Assembly: GCF_018614975.1 (NCBI RefSeq)
Contig: NZ_JAGGNR010000018.1
Coordinates: forward strand, 62,001-126,000
Direction of reading: 5' to 3'
DNA from: Paenibacillus polymyxa
GTDB lineage: Bacteria; Bacillota; Bacilli; Paenibacillales; Paenibacillaceae
Length of the DNA stretch: 64,000 nucleotides
The notes under the pieces were generated by a model. That model searched no databases. It was not told the origin of the DNA and worked only from the letters and a program-made list of their open reading frames with translations. Position numbers and translations under genes: made by a program. Positions 55,962 through 64,000 of this stretch are shown here, piece after piece (within the stretch, counting starts at the first letter, position 1; each line of letters opens with the position of its first letter).

Positions 55962-57608
55962 ATGAATATTTCCAAGCCCATTTACCATAAAAAATCGCTA
56001 TCCCGTCCCATTTCCTTGCAGAAGATTCAGTCCGTACCTGTTGCCCTGTTCAAGCTGTGCCATCTGGTGCAGCTTCACGACCGTGAGGCATTCTCCCGCA
56101 TAGATGAGATGTGGAGCACACTTCACGTACTATACGTCATTACTGCTGGCCAGGCCAGGCTGATCAGTGCAGAGGGTAAACTGACATTAAATGCAGGCTG
56201 TGCAGTCGTTCGACAATTTGGAAACCTGCTTCAGCACGAGAATAAACGCGGCACCCTGTCGCCAATACAGGGCATTGCGATTGCTTTTGATTCCACTGAT
56301 AATGAACAGCTGTTCTGGCCGTTCGGGATACCGGCTCCCATTGCGAGTCGTACTCTCACCGATAGGGCACTAGAGCTGGTTCAAGCAAGTTCGAAGAGCC
56401 ATGATTCCAGCCCCTTCAGGCCACATATGCTTTTCTATGAGTTACTGGACATCTTGCAAGATCATGTGGCCCATTCTGCTCATGAAGATCACTCTTGGCT
56501 CGATAACGTGCTCAGACATATCCATCAGATGTATACACATCCGCTGACCCGCGAACAATTGGCACGAGATGCAAATGTGAGTCCTGAGCATTTTTCACGG
56601 GAGTTCAAGAAACATACAGGTCTTACGTTTGTTGAATATGTAACTCGTCTCAGAATCAGAATGGCTCAAGAACATCTGTTGTTCGCGAACCCTACACTAC
56701 AGGAAATTGCACAACTGACAGGCTACAGGGACACCTTTTATCTGAGCCGCAAATTCAAACAGATGGTTGGATCAGCACCAACACACTACCGGAAAATGCC
56801 CAAAAAGATTGTATCTCTGACTTACAACTATACGGCCTCACTTCTGGCATTGGGCCACACTCCCCACATCGGCGCCGTAGCCAGCTGGATGGAAGAAAAA
56901 ATGGATGAACATCGTCGTAATGGTCATGAACAATTTGAGCAGCATTCCGAAAATGATCTGGTTAAACATCCGGAGTTGATTGCGAATGCTCATCCTGATG
57001 TCATTATCGGTTATGCACCACATCCCGCTTCTGATGAACTACGTCTGATCGCACCGACTATTCTGATGCCCTTTGAGGAACTCGATTGGCAGGAGCAGCT
57101 TCTTCATCTCGGCCGAATTACTGGGCTGGAGTCCAATGCACAAGCGTTGTTAGATCAATATCATCAACTTGAGCAAGAGGCCAATCATACATTGGATCAA
57201 TGGATGGAAGGGACACGAGGGTCTGCCGTTTGCATGTTTATGATTGGAGAGGACGGCGCTTATATCTATGGTCATGGCTGGGGCAGAGCTTCTCATGTGC
57301 TGTATCAATCGCTGGGCTTCACTCCGCCATCACGTATGGAGCAGGATGGGCAGTTACTCACGGGGTACGTTCATGTTCCGTTGTCTGAGATTCACTTGTA
57401 TGCAGCAGATCACATGTTTGTCGCCTATCCTGAGGAAATGAGCGAACGCGAAATGCTGGATAACCTGCTGAATCAGGAATCCTGGGGAACCCTCTCCGCC
57501 GTTCTTGAAGGACGTGTACACGAGATTGATGCCGACATGTTCTATGGATTTGATCCCTTGTCCGTTATAGAGCAATTGCAGCATATCATGCATCACCTGA
57601 CATCATAA
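55962..57608 (+). CDS. AraC regulator fused to a siderophore-binding domain (Btr-like)
   Basis: A 548-residue cytoplasmic protein. An N-terminal AraC-type sensing domain (1 to about 150) is followed by two helix-turn-helix units (LTREQLARDANVSPEHFSREFKKH; LQEIAQLTGYRDTFYLSRKFKQM, about 195-275) and a C-terminal FepB/FhuD-like binding domain (from about 285). Btr of Bacillus subtilis has this layout and activates siderophore uptake when the C-terminal domain binds ferric siderophore. It sits directly before a siderophore-binding lipoprotein gene with a Fur-like box between them. AAGGAGACAG precedes the start. Confidence 0.9.
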   Translation: MNISKPIYHKKSLSRPISLQKIQSVPVALFKLCHLVQLHDREAFSRIDEMWSTLHVLYVITAGQARLISAEGKLTLNAGCAVVRQFGNLLQHENKRGTLSPIQGIAIAFDSTDNEQLFWPFGIPAPIASRTLTDRALELVQASSKSHDSSPFRPHMLFYELLDILQDHVAHSAHEDHSWLDNVLRHIHQMYTHPLTREQLARDANVSPEHFSREFKKHTGLTFVEYVTRLRIRMAQEHLLFANPTLQEIAQLTGYRDTFYLSRKFKQMVGSAPTHYRKMPKKIVSLTYNYTASLLALGHTPHIGAVASWMEEKMDEHRRNGHEQFEQHSENDLVKHPELIANAHPDVIIGYAPHPASDELRLIAPTILMPFEELDWQEQLLHLGRITGLESNAQALLDQYHQLEQEANHTLDQWMEGTRGSAVCMFMIGEDGAYIYGHGWGRASHVLYQSLGFTPPSRMEQDGQLLTGYVHVPLSEIHLYAADHMFVAYPEEMSEREMLDNLLNQESWGTLSAVLEGRVHEIDADMFYGFDPLSVIEQLQHIMHHLTS

Positions 57609-57670
57609 TTGTCCATGCCGTAGTGATCATAGTTGTCCATGTACAAAACTCACATCTTCCTCTATGTTAT

Positions 57671-57698
57671 TAATGAGAATAATAATCATTATTGATTA
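57671..57698. promoter_or_regulatory. Fur-like box
   Basis: TGAGAATAATAATCA, overlapping ATAATCATTATTGAT, gives two offset near-matches to the TGATAATNATTATCA Fur site, about 25-45 nt before the binding-protein start. It predicts iron repression of the uptake gene. Confidence 0.7.
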
Positions 57699-57718
57699 TA
57701 CACAGGGGGAACAAGAAT

Positions 57719-58747
57719 ATGTTTGCTGCAAAAAAACGCTTTTCCGGCTTGCTTCTTATGCTCGCCATTATTATGATCCTGGCTGCTTGTAGCAGCGGAA
57801 CAGGCTCGACTGCCACTGAACAGACATCGGCAACGGGAACAGAAACGACAACAGCCTCTTCCGAGACTAACACAGACGCGTCGCCCGGTTCGGATCATTC
57901 AAATGCTACACGAATCTACAAGTCATTAAGCGGGGATGTTGAGATTCCGGCTGAACCGAAACGAATCGTTACCGATATGTACGTAAGTGATCTGCTTGCA
58001 CTGGGTGTGAAACCCGTTGGTGCTGTTCAATATTATTTGGAAAACCCGTTCTATGCGGATCAGGTGGCGGGCATAGAGAGTATTGGTGATCGGGCGGCGG
58101 TATCCATGGAGAAGGTTGTTGCCTTGAACCCGGATCTGATCATTACCTACTCTGATCAACCCGAAGAGATTGAGAGTTATCAAAAGATCGCACCTACCGT
58201 GGTCATTCCGTATGGTACATTCACCAATGTACATGACGAAATCCGGGGATTCGGAGAGCTGATGAACAAATCCGAAGCAGCCGAAGCTTGGCTGAAAACG
58301 TACGATGAACGAATTGAAGCCGCTCGCGCTAAGGTGAAAACAGTCATTAAACCGGAGGAAACCTTCTCCATCCTTGAAGTATCCGACAAGAGTTATTATG
58401 GATATGGAGACAATTTTGGTCGAGGAGGACAAGCGGTCTACAGTGCTTTGCAACTTGCCCCACTCGAAATCACCAAAAAAGAACTGATGGGCGATACCCA
58501 ATGGAAAGAAATTTCGCGTGAAGTCGTTGGTGATTATGCAGGGGATCATATCTTCTTGACCGTAGGGGAGAACAATAAAAATTACCAAGGTGACTCCATC
58601 TGGCAATCCCTGCCGGCTGTGAAAAACAATCAGGTGTATGAGTTGCTGGAAGACCGTTACTGGTACTTCGACCCGATTGCGATTCAAGGTCAGGCTGAGG
58701 AATTCGCCGATATGATCGTAGAGCGTGCCGAGCAAAACCGTAAATAA
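57719..58747 (+). CDS. Iron-siderophore binding lipoprotein (FeuA/FhuD-like)
   Basis: A 342-residue class III solute-binding protein. The signal peptide ends at lipobox ILAAC (Cys about 22), then a Ser/Thr/Glu/Ala-rich linker, then the siderophore-binding fold with EPKRIVTDMYVSDLLALGV and NPDLIITYSDQ. AGGGGGAAC precedes ATG 57719. It delivers a ferric siderophore to a permease that is not encoded here; the downstream DNA holds only a decayed ABC exporter. The upstream Fur box and Btr-like gene support iron regulation. Confidence 0.88.
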   Translation: MFAAKKRFSGLLLMLAIIMILAACSSGTGSTATEQTSATGTETTTASSETNTDASPGSDHSNATRIYKSLSGDVEIPAEPKRIVTDMYVSDLLALGVKPVGAVQYYLENPFYADQVAGIESIGDRAAVSMEKVVALNPDLIITYSDQPEEIESYQKIAPTVVIPYGTFTNVHDEIRGFGELMNKSEAAEAWLKTYDERIEAARAKVKTVIKPEETFSILEVSDKSYYGYGDNFGRGGQAVYSALQLAPLEITKKELMGDTQWKEISREVVGDYAGDHIFLTVGENNKNYQGDSIWQSLPAVKNNQVYELLEDRYWYFDPIAIQGQAEEFADMIVERAEQNRK

Positions 58748-58786
58748 CATTGGGGCCACAAGCTCGGCATTAATATATAATCCGAT

Positions 58787-59230
58787 ATGAGGCGTGAGCT
58801 GTTCCAGCGTGTACAGAAGCAGTCCTTCCGCTTCTTCGATAACAATAAGACCGGGCATCTGGTCTCCCGCATGACCAACGATCTGATGGATATTGGTGAG
58901 ATCGCGCATCACGGACCCGAGGACTTATTCATTGCCTTCATGACACTCGCCGGAGCTTTCGGGATTATGCTGGGGATCAACTGGCAGCTCGCTGTGATGA
59001 CGTTCATCATTGTGCCGCTGATGATCTACCTGTAGCTGTATTTCAGTCACAAAATGTCCAAGGCGTTCAAGCGCATGTTTAGATATCGCCGATTATAATG
59101 CACGGGTTGAGAACAATGTGAGCGGCATCCGCGTGGTACAGGCTTTTGGGTAGCGTCGCTGAACAAGGAAGTCATGAAGAACTACTTGCGCGCAAAGGCT
59201 CGTACAGCCGACTGCATCAAGCCCAGTTTG
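58787..59230 (+). pseudogene. Remnant of an ABC exporter membrane domain
   Basis: The first part reads MRRELFQRVQKQSFRFFD, then LVSRMTNDLMDIGEIAHHGPE and two hydrophobic stretches, all typical of ABC-transporter type I exporter domains (YfiB/YknU-like). A TAG follows MIYL; later pieces (FSHKMSKAFKRMF; NNVSGIRVVQAFG; NKEVMKNYLRAKA) continue the family in shifted frames. The N-terminal helix and the whole ATPase domain are absent. A non-functional fragment. Confidence 0.8.
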
Positions 59231-59304
59231 GTTAAGGTAAAACTTAAAATCTATAAGTTAGTTCAATATATGAGTTGTACAAATAAGTCACTGCAACAGC
59301 AAAT

Positions 59305-59340
59305 CAACCTTCCCTCTGTACTAGAGGGAAGGTTGTTCTG
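59305..59340 (+). terminator. Terminator-like hairpin
   Basis: CAACCTTCCCTC (59305-59316) pairs perfectly with GAGGGAAGGTTG (59324-59335) around 7 nt; a short TTCTGTC follows. It could serve either strand. Confidence 0.6.
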
Positions 59341-59378
59341 TCATCGGAGTGGCAAGTGTAACTAACGTTTAGTTTAAT

Positions 59379-60674
59379 TTATATACCTTCCCCCCCCAGA
59401 ATGGTATTCGCTCGCTCACGAAATTCAACCGCCGCTTGCTCAGGCGTAATTTTGCCAAACAGCAGAAGATCATACAACTCACGCAATACCGCAGTGACCT
59501 CTGGTGCACCTACAGGATCAGGGGGGTCCATCTGAGTGCTGTTATCGGCAACCCAATCAATGTAGTCAAACACCTGCGCCAGCTCCGGTTCAACCACCAG
59601 CTTCATCCGCTCTTTGACACTAGATGAGACGGGCACCCCCCGCTCCCCTTTGAGCAGCAGATTGGCATCCAAATCGTTTACAAAAAAGCTGATAAACTTG
59701 GCAGCCTCCTCCTTATGCCTGGAATTGCCCGCCATGGAGAAAAACATGCCTGGCTTCAAGAACAACCCATCCTGGCTGTTTGGCCCAGGCATTGGGGAGA
59801 TGGTTAAGGGTTTGCCATAACGCTGAGCGGTGCTGATAAATTGGTTGGAATACCCCCAGCTAAACAAAGCCTCTCCCAGATAAAACGGGTCGTTATCAGG
59901 CTGGCCAATATCTGATGTCCAGATATCCGGTGCAAAAATAAGCTTCTTCTCTGCGAGCTGCTGCATCCTGCCAAAGTACTCAATAAACAGCTCATCATCC
60001 TCATAACCCAACCTCTTGCCATCCTCGGCGTACAGCTTGGAACCGTACTGTCTCAAGTAATACGCGAAAAACTGTTCCGGCGTGAAATAGGTTCCCAGAT
60101 AGATGCCTTCCCCGAGCAATTGCTCGCCCATCCGGTCAAAATCCGCCCATGTCCACGTATCCGTTGGCAATTCAATATCATGGGCCTTTAACACTTCCGG
60201 ATCATAGATGCTGAGCATGGCATTAACCCCCAAACTGAGACCATAGGTTTTTCCATTCAGGCTACCACTCTCCAGCTGTTCCTTCTCAATATCTGTCGTG
60301 TCAATCAGCCCGCTCTGCATGTACGGCGTCATGTCTTCCAACAGTTGCAGCGAACTGTACTGGGACAGATAGGAGATATCCATCTGGATAATGTCGGGCA
60401 ACGCATTGCCTGCTGCATGCGGGGCAAGTTTTCTCCAGTATTCGTTGAAACTGCTATATTCGTATTCAATGTTTACATGTGGATTCAACTTCTCATACAG
60501 GTCGATAACGGCGATCGTTGCATTGTTGCGGAACTCCCCACCCCACCAAGCGATTCGCAGCGTTATCGGCTCTTCTTCCACAATCATGCCTGGCCTTTGA
60601 TCCAACTGGTTCACGCAACCAGGAAGAGTCAGCATAAGGCAGAGCATGCCTATCACTCGCATCCATCTTCCCAT
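59379..60674 (-). CDS. Solute-binding lipoprotein coupled to a histidine kinase
   Basis: A 431-residue family 1 solute-binding protein. The lipobox is LTLPGC (Cys 20) after a short signal peptide. The mature region begins with ITLRIAWWGG and has GNALPDIIQMDISYLSQY, typical of CUT1 sugar-binding proteins. Its start overlaps the kinase gene by 22 nt with AGGAG inside that gene. No permease follows on its 3' side, so it may be an accessory sensor for the kinase rather than, or as well as, a transport protein. That role is inferred from gene order. Confidence 0.85.
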   Translation of the reverse strand: MGRWMRVIGMLCLMLTLPGCVNQLDQRPGMIVEEEPITLRIAWWGGEFRNNATIAVIDLYEKLNPHVNIEYEYSSFNEYWRKLAPHAAGNALPDIIQMDISYLSQYSSLQLLEDMTPYMQSGLIDTTDIEKEQLESGSLNGKTYGLSLGVNAMLSIYDPEVLKAHDIELPTDTWTWADFDRMGEQLLGEGIYLGTYFTPEQFFAYYLRQYGSKLYAEDGKRLGYEDDELFIEYFGRMQQLAEKKLIFAPDIWTSDIGQPDNDPFYLGEALFSWGYSNQFISTAQRYGKPLTISPMPGPNSQDGLFLKPGMFFSMAGNSRHKEEAAKFISFFVNDLDANLLLKGERGVPVSSSVKERMKLVVEPELAQVFDYIDWVADNSTQMDPPDPVGAPEVTAVLRELYDLLLFGKITPEQAAVEFRERANTILGGEGI

Positions 60675-62428
60675 AGCTTCTCCTCCTTACCTGGTGATGG
60701 GGGTGGCAGCAGCACCGTTACTCTCGTTCCACGCCCCGGCTTGCTCTCCAGCAGAACATCATATTCTTCGCCAAAAGCCAGACGTACCCGCTCCCTGATA
60801 TTCAGCAAACCAATACCTGTTCCTCTGGTCTTCACTTCACCGCGCAGCACTTGTTCCACATATTCGGGTTCCATGCCGGGACCGTGATCCTCTACAATAA
60901 GGGCCAGCTTGCCACCTGATATCTCGGCATACACTCGAATCAGACATGATCCTACCTGTGGTTCCAATCCGTATTGAATGGCATTTTCCAGTAATGGCTG
61001 CAGGGTTAACTTGGGAATGGCACATTCCAGATAAGGAGCGGGCACATCCAAGCGGAAATCCAGCCGCTGCCGGAAACGGTAAGTCTGAATGGTGATGTAA
61101 TGGCTGACAATCTCCAGCTCTTCGGCAATGGTAATGATATTTTGCTTGAAGCTGATGGAGGAACGCAGCAAATATCCGAGTGACAACACCATACTGGAGA
61201 TTTGCTCCTGCCTGTTCTTTTTGGCAAGCCAATGGATCGAATCCAGCGCATTATACAGAAAGTGGGGATTGATCTGCGCCTGTAGCGCCTTAAACTCCGT
61301 TTCTTTAATGACCAGCTGGCTTGCATAATTTTCTTTGATCAATGTATTAATATGTGTAATCATCAGTCGATACGTACGTTGTAACAATCCCAGTTCATCC
61401 ATGTGCTGGTGCGTTGGAATGGACAGGTTGGCGTCTATGTTCTCCAGATCCCCATACTGAACCTCCTTCATCTGACTGATGAGCTGCCTGATGGGCCTTG
61501 TCAGACTGCGTGCGAACACCATACCAAGCGCGAGAACAACCAGAATGGCGATAAGATAAACGACAATCAAACTATTTTTCAACCATATAATACGTTCGAA
61601 AATTTCATCATAAGAGGCCATATTATAGTAAACCCAGCCGGTGTAGGTAGATTTCTTCTGGGAAAGAAATATCTCCCTCCCATCCAGATTTTTGATCTCA
61701 TATCCCCCACTGCCTGGAAGTGGATTCAGCCCCGCGGACACCGCTTCTGGAAGCTGGCGATAAGGATACACCACCTCACTGCCTGCTTTTAAAATAATGT
61801 CACTGTCCTGGCTATCCATGCCCGCATACTCCTCAACGAGTCGCTCGATATTAATACGCAGAAACAGTATGCCTACCGGTTCCAGGGTCATTGGTTCGTA
61901 GGCTCGCACCTGACGGACCATAACCAGCATCGGGTCATCGTCATCCGGGTATAACCAGCGTACTGCACCATTGGCCTGCTCCGCAGCCGCAATCATCCGA
62001 TCATATTTTTCCTGGGATACGGTTAGTGTCTCCCCATATTTATTCACTCTTCCTCTGGAATCAATCAGATGAACGGACTGCACATAACGTGCAGCCCCAC
62101 TAATATGCTCCCATAACCGATCCGTGATCTTCTTTCGTTCAATAAAGCTTGAATATGCGCTATCGTCATCCAGCAACGACTTCAAGGCTCTTTGAATCTG
62201 CGTATCGGAAATCATACTCATTGATAACGCTTCCAACTTCTGAAGTTCAACATCCACTGTAGACGAAGAAAGATTCAGGAGACGGGACGACTTATCAAAC
62301 AGCTGTTTGTCATACACCGAGTACGTATAATACAAGGACCCAAACGCCAGGATGATGATAAACGCCATCATGAACAACATCATCAGAAACATTTTCATTT
62401 TGATGCTCAGTTTGCGGTAGGCTGTCAT
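60653..62428 (-). CDS. YesM-type sensor histidine kinase
   Basis: A membrane kinase of about 591 residues. A first helix (MFLMMLFMMAFIIILAFGSL), a large extracellular sensor, a second helix near residue 290 and a HAMP domain precede LQAQINPHFLYNALDSI. The ATPase domain has VEDHGPGME and GTGIGLLNIRERV. ATG 62428 lies 10 nt after AGGAG; a GTG at 62452 is also open. No response regulator is adjacent on the visible side; it is flanked by two solute-binding protein genes. Confidence 0.88.
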   Translation of the reverse strand: MTAYRKLSIKMKMFLMMLFMMAFIIILAFGSLYYTYSVYDKQLFDKSSRLLNLSSSTVDVELQKLEALSMSMISDTQIQRALKSLLDDDSAYSSFIERKKITDRLWEHISGAARYVQSVHLIDSRGRVNKYGETLTVSQEKYDRMIAAAEQANGAVRWLYPDDDDPMLVMVRQVRAYEPMTLEPVGILFLRINIERLVEEYAGMDSQDSDIILKAGSEVVYPYRQLPEAVSAGLNPLPGSGGYEIKNLDGREIFLSQKKSTYTGWVYYNMASYDEIFERIIWLKNSLIVVYLIAILVVLALGMVFARSLTRPIRQLISQMKEVQYGDLENIDANLSIPTHQHMDELGLLQRTYRLMITHINTLIKENYASQLVIKETEFKALQAQINPHFLYNALDSIHWLAKKNRQEQISSMVLSLGYLLRSSISFKQNIITIAEELEIVSHYITIQTYRFRQRLDFRLDVPAPYLECAIPKLTLQPLLENAIQYGLEPQVGSCLIRVYAEISGGKLALIVEDHGPGMEPEYVEQVLRGEVKTRGTGIGLLNIRERVRLAFGEEYDVLLESKPGRGTRVTVLLPPPSPGKEEKLWEDGCE

Positions 62429-62520
62429 GACCAAAGCGCTCCTTTGAACCACGTGATACTACTAGGTATATCACATGCAGGAAGGTTTTCCCAAAGTTTT
62501 AGCGCTCGATTTCTTACGTA

Positions 62521-64000
62521 TTATTTGGACTGATATCGGTCATAGGCCGCCTGATGAACTTCAATCGCCCGGTCAATGCCCATGCTATTGATTGTTTCGA
62601 CCATCGTGTCAAATTCAGTGATTGGTTTCTGTCCGCTAATGATGGCAGTCATCGTTTCATTCAAATACGTATTCACCTGGCTCATGATGGACGTACTTGT
62701 GGTTACCTCATCTGTTGACAAACGAATTGGCGGAAGCGTTAATGCAGAGCTTGCTTTCATCCATTCCGCATTTGCCGCACGCTGTCCATCGTCAAATAAT
62801 AATGCATCCAAGTAACGGCTATCCTGATTGATTGGACCGTCCATAATGGATAAGGCATAGGAAGCCAGTGCCTGATCATACGTCAGACCGTTTGGATTAT
62901 TAATGATGGTATCTGTGAATTTGACACCTTCGCCGTCGCGGACATAGCTGTCATTTTCGATACCAAAGTTGAACAGATCACTGCCCTCTTCGCTATAGTT
63001 ATAGTCCATCCACTGAACAATATATTTCAATTTGTCTTCGTCTGCGGAAGCCGTAATGGCCTCACCATAACTTAGTACCTTATTCTCCAGATTAAATGTC
63101 GCATACGAAGTTCCATCCGGAGATACGGGCCAAGGTACGCCGGTTACGTTAAAGTTCGGATCGGTATCTCTCATCAGATTGAAGTATTTCCCCATGCCGC
63201 TGAACACACCACCCTGATATGCGCCTGCCAGATTGCTGGTAACCTTATAGTCGAACGCTTTGCCGTCATTGGTCATGATCTCGGGGTCAATCAGCCCTTC
63301 CTTGTACCACTTGGCCATGGTCTCCAGGAAATCACGGTAGCCCGGCTGAATCGGTCCAAATTCCACCTTGTCTCCATTCATCTGGAAGCCTCCAATTACG
63401 CCAAAGGCCGCAGCAAAATCATGGAGCTTGGTCAGGTTGCCCGGCCCCCAGTTTCCGGTGAAAGGAAGCTCATCAGGCTTGCCGTTGCCGTTGGGGTCCT
63501 GTTCCTTGAATGCCTTAAGCACCGTATACCACTCATCGATGTTGGTAGGTACTTTGAGATTCAATTTATCAAGCCAATCCTGGCGCATAATTAAACCGGA
63601 AGTGGCATTCAGCTTTAATGCATCCAGCTTCAGCAGCGGGAACATATAGATCGTTCCATCGTCGAGTGCAATCTGCTTCTTCACATCCGGATCGGATTCA
63701 ATAATCCGCTTTAAGTTCGGTGCATAACTGTCGATCAATTCATTCAACCGGATGATCCGGCCATCTTTGATCATTTTTTCCGGTCCGCCAACAGCATCTG
63801 CCCAGTTGTAATAAATGACATCGGGCAGCTCCTTCGTGGAGATCAGCAGATTGAACTGGTCTCGCTGTTGTCCAAGCGGAGGATGTGTGAACTTCACTTG
63901 GATACCCGTCAGCTTCTCCTTTTCCTTATACGCCGCCATATCGCCAAAATTGTTCAAGGAAGCCGTCAATTTGGCATCATTGGCGCGCCAGTAGTCAATG
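62521..64000 (-). CDS. Extracellular solute-binding protein, LipO/YtcQ type (N-terminus outside window)
   Basis: At least 493 codons; the frame is open through the window edge, so the signal peptide is not visible. The visible N-terminus (IDYWRANDAKLTASLNNFGD) and the sections DVIYYNWADAVGG and DPNGNGKPDELPFTG are typical of large LipO/YtcQ binding proteins of oligosaccharide or polysaccharide-fragment importers in Paenibacillus. It lies 93 nt upstream of the kinase. Its permeases are probably beyond the window. Confidence 0.88.
   Translation of the reverse strand, partial: IDYWRANDAKLTASLNNFGDMAAYKEKEKLTGIQVKFTHPPLGQQRDQFNLLISTKELPDVIYYNWADAVGGPEKMIKDGRIIRLNELIDSYAPNLKRIIESDPDVKKQIALDDGTIYMFPLLKLDALKLNATSGLIMRQDWLDKLNLKVPTNIDEWYTVLKAFKEQDPNGNGKPDELPFTGNWGPGNLTKLHDFAAAFGVIGGFQMNGDKVEFGPIQPGYRDFLETMAKWYKEGLIDPEIMTNDGKAFDYKVTSNLAGAYQGGVFSGMGKYFNLMRDTDPNFNVTGVPWPVSPDGTSYATFNLENKVLSYGEAITASADEDKLKYIVQWMDYNYSEEGSDLFNFGIENDSYVRDGEGVKFTDTIINNPNGLTYDQALASYALSIMDGPINQDSRYLDALLFDDGQRAANAEWMKASSALTLPPIRLSTDEVTTSTSIMSQVNTYLNETMTAIISGQKPITEFDTMVETINSMGIDRAIEVHQAAYDRYQSK

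Noticed and set aside
57926..58912. Minus-strand open frame of 328 codons over the siderophore-binding protein gene
   Set aside because: Antisense shadow of a well-supported lipoprotein gene; no start signal and an atypical composition.

Overview
The window looks like chromosomal DNA of a Paenibacillus-type member of the Bacillota. Supporting signs are strong AGGAGG-type ribosome sites, several YesM/YesN-like kinase/regulator and solute-binding-protein sets, MsmG-type sugar ABC permeases, an AraC-periplasmic-binding-protein fusion of the Btr type, a SwrC-like RND pump, and a GlnRS. This genus assignment is inferred from gene content, not from a marker gene. I see no rRNA, tRNA, CRISPR array or intact insertion sequence.

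Region 1 (1-8370) is a carotenoid operon on the minus strand. In transcription order it holds two CrtI-type desaturase/oxidases, a squalene/phytoene synthase, a CruF-type protein, an acyltransferase, a glycosyltransferase, and the start of a third CrtI-type enzyme cut by the window edge. Upstream, on the same strand, lies a MerR regulator with a B12-binding photoreceptor module (CarH type). Both the crt promoter and the carH promoter carry three head-to-tail 11-bp repeats. This is the operator layout known for CarH, so the sequence itself predicts light-controlled, B12-dependent pigment synthesis.

Region 2 (8371-16200) holds a phospholipase-D-like membrane protein, a TetR plus paired SMR efflux operon with a palindromic operator, a 43-residue membrane protein, and a TetR plus large RND exporter pair. 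Region 3 (16200-18620) is AT-rich, with a decayed transposase, a VanZ-like protein, a secreted protein and a possible 48-residue ORF.

Region 4 (18621-28645) is a PucR regulator converging on a seven-gene reductive pyrimidine degradation operon: aminotransferase, HyuC-type amidohydrolase, nitrilase-family amidohydrolase, PreT, PreA, dihydropyrimidinase, and a small coupled ORF. Just upstream lies a truncated ABC-ATPase start next to a hairpin repeat. Region 5 (29041-32550) holds a chemoreceptor with unusual topology and moaA.

Region 6 (32683-42216) is a sugar module: two ABC permeases, a binding lipoprotein, a YesN/YesM pair, a GH42 beta-galactosidase with a cre site, and a divergent AraC regulator. 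It is followed by mobA and an MFS transporter. Region 7 (44173-50792) holds glnS, a DUF2164 gene, two GNAT acetyltransferases, an SDR protein without the usual catalytic Tyr/Lys, and a MerR-methyltransferase fusion.

Region 8 (50888-55962) is a GH94-type phosphorylase under a LacI regulator, with three copies of a TCGAAACGTTTCGA-type operator. Region 9 (55962-59340) is a Btr-like AraC-binding-protein fusion, a Fur-like box, an iron-siderophore binding lipoprotein and a decayed ABC exporter. Region 10 (59379-64000) is a histidine kinase sandwiched between two solute-binding proteins; the last gene runs off the window.

A family of hairpin-forming interspersed repeats occurs three times (11259, 28467, 44197). 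A second, unrelated hairpin element lies at 47111.
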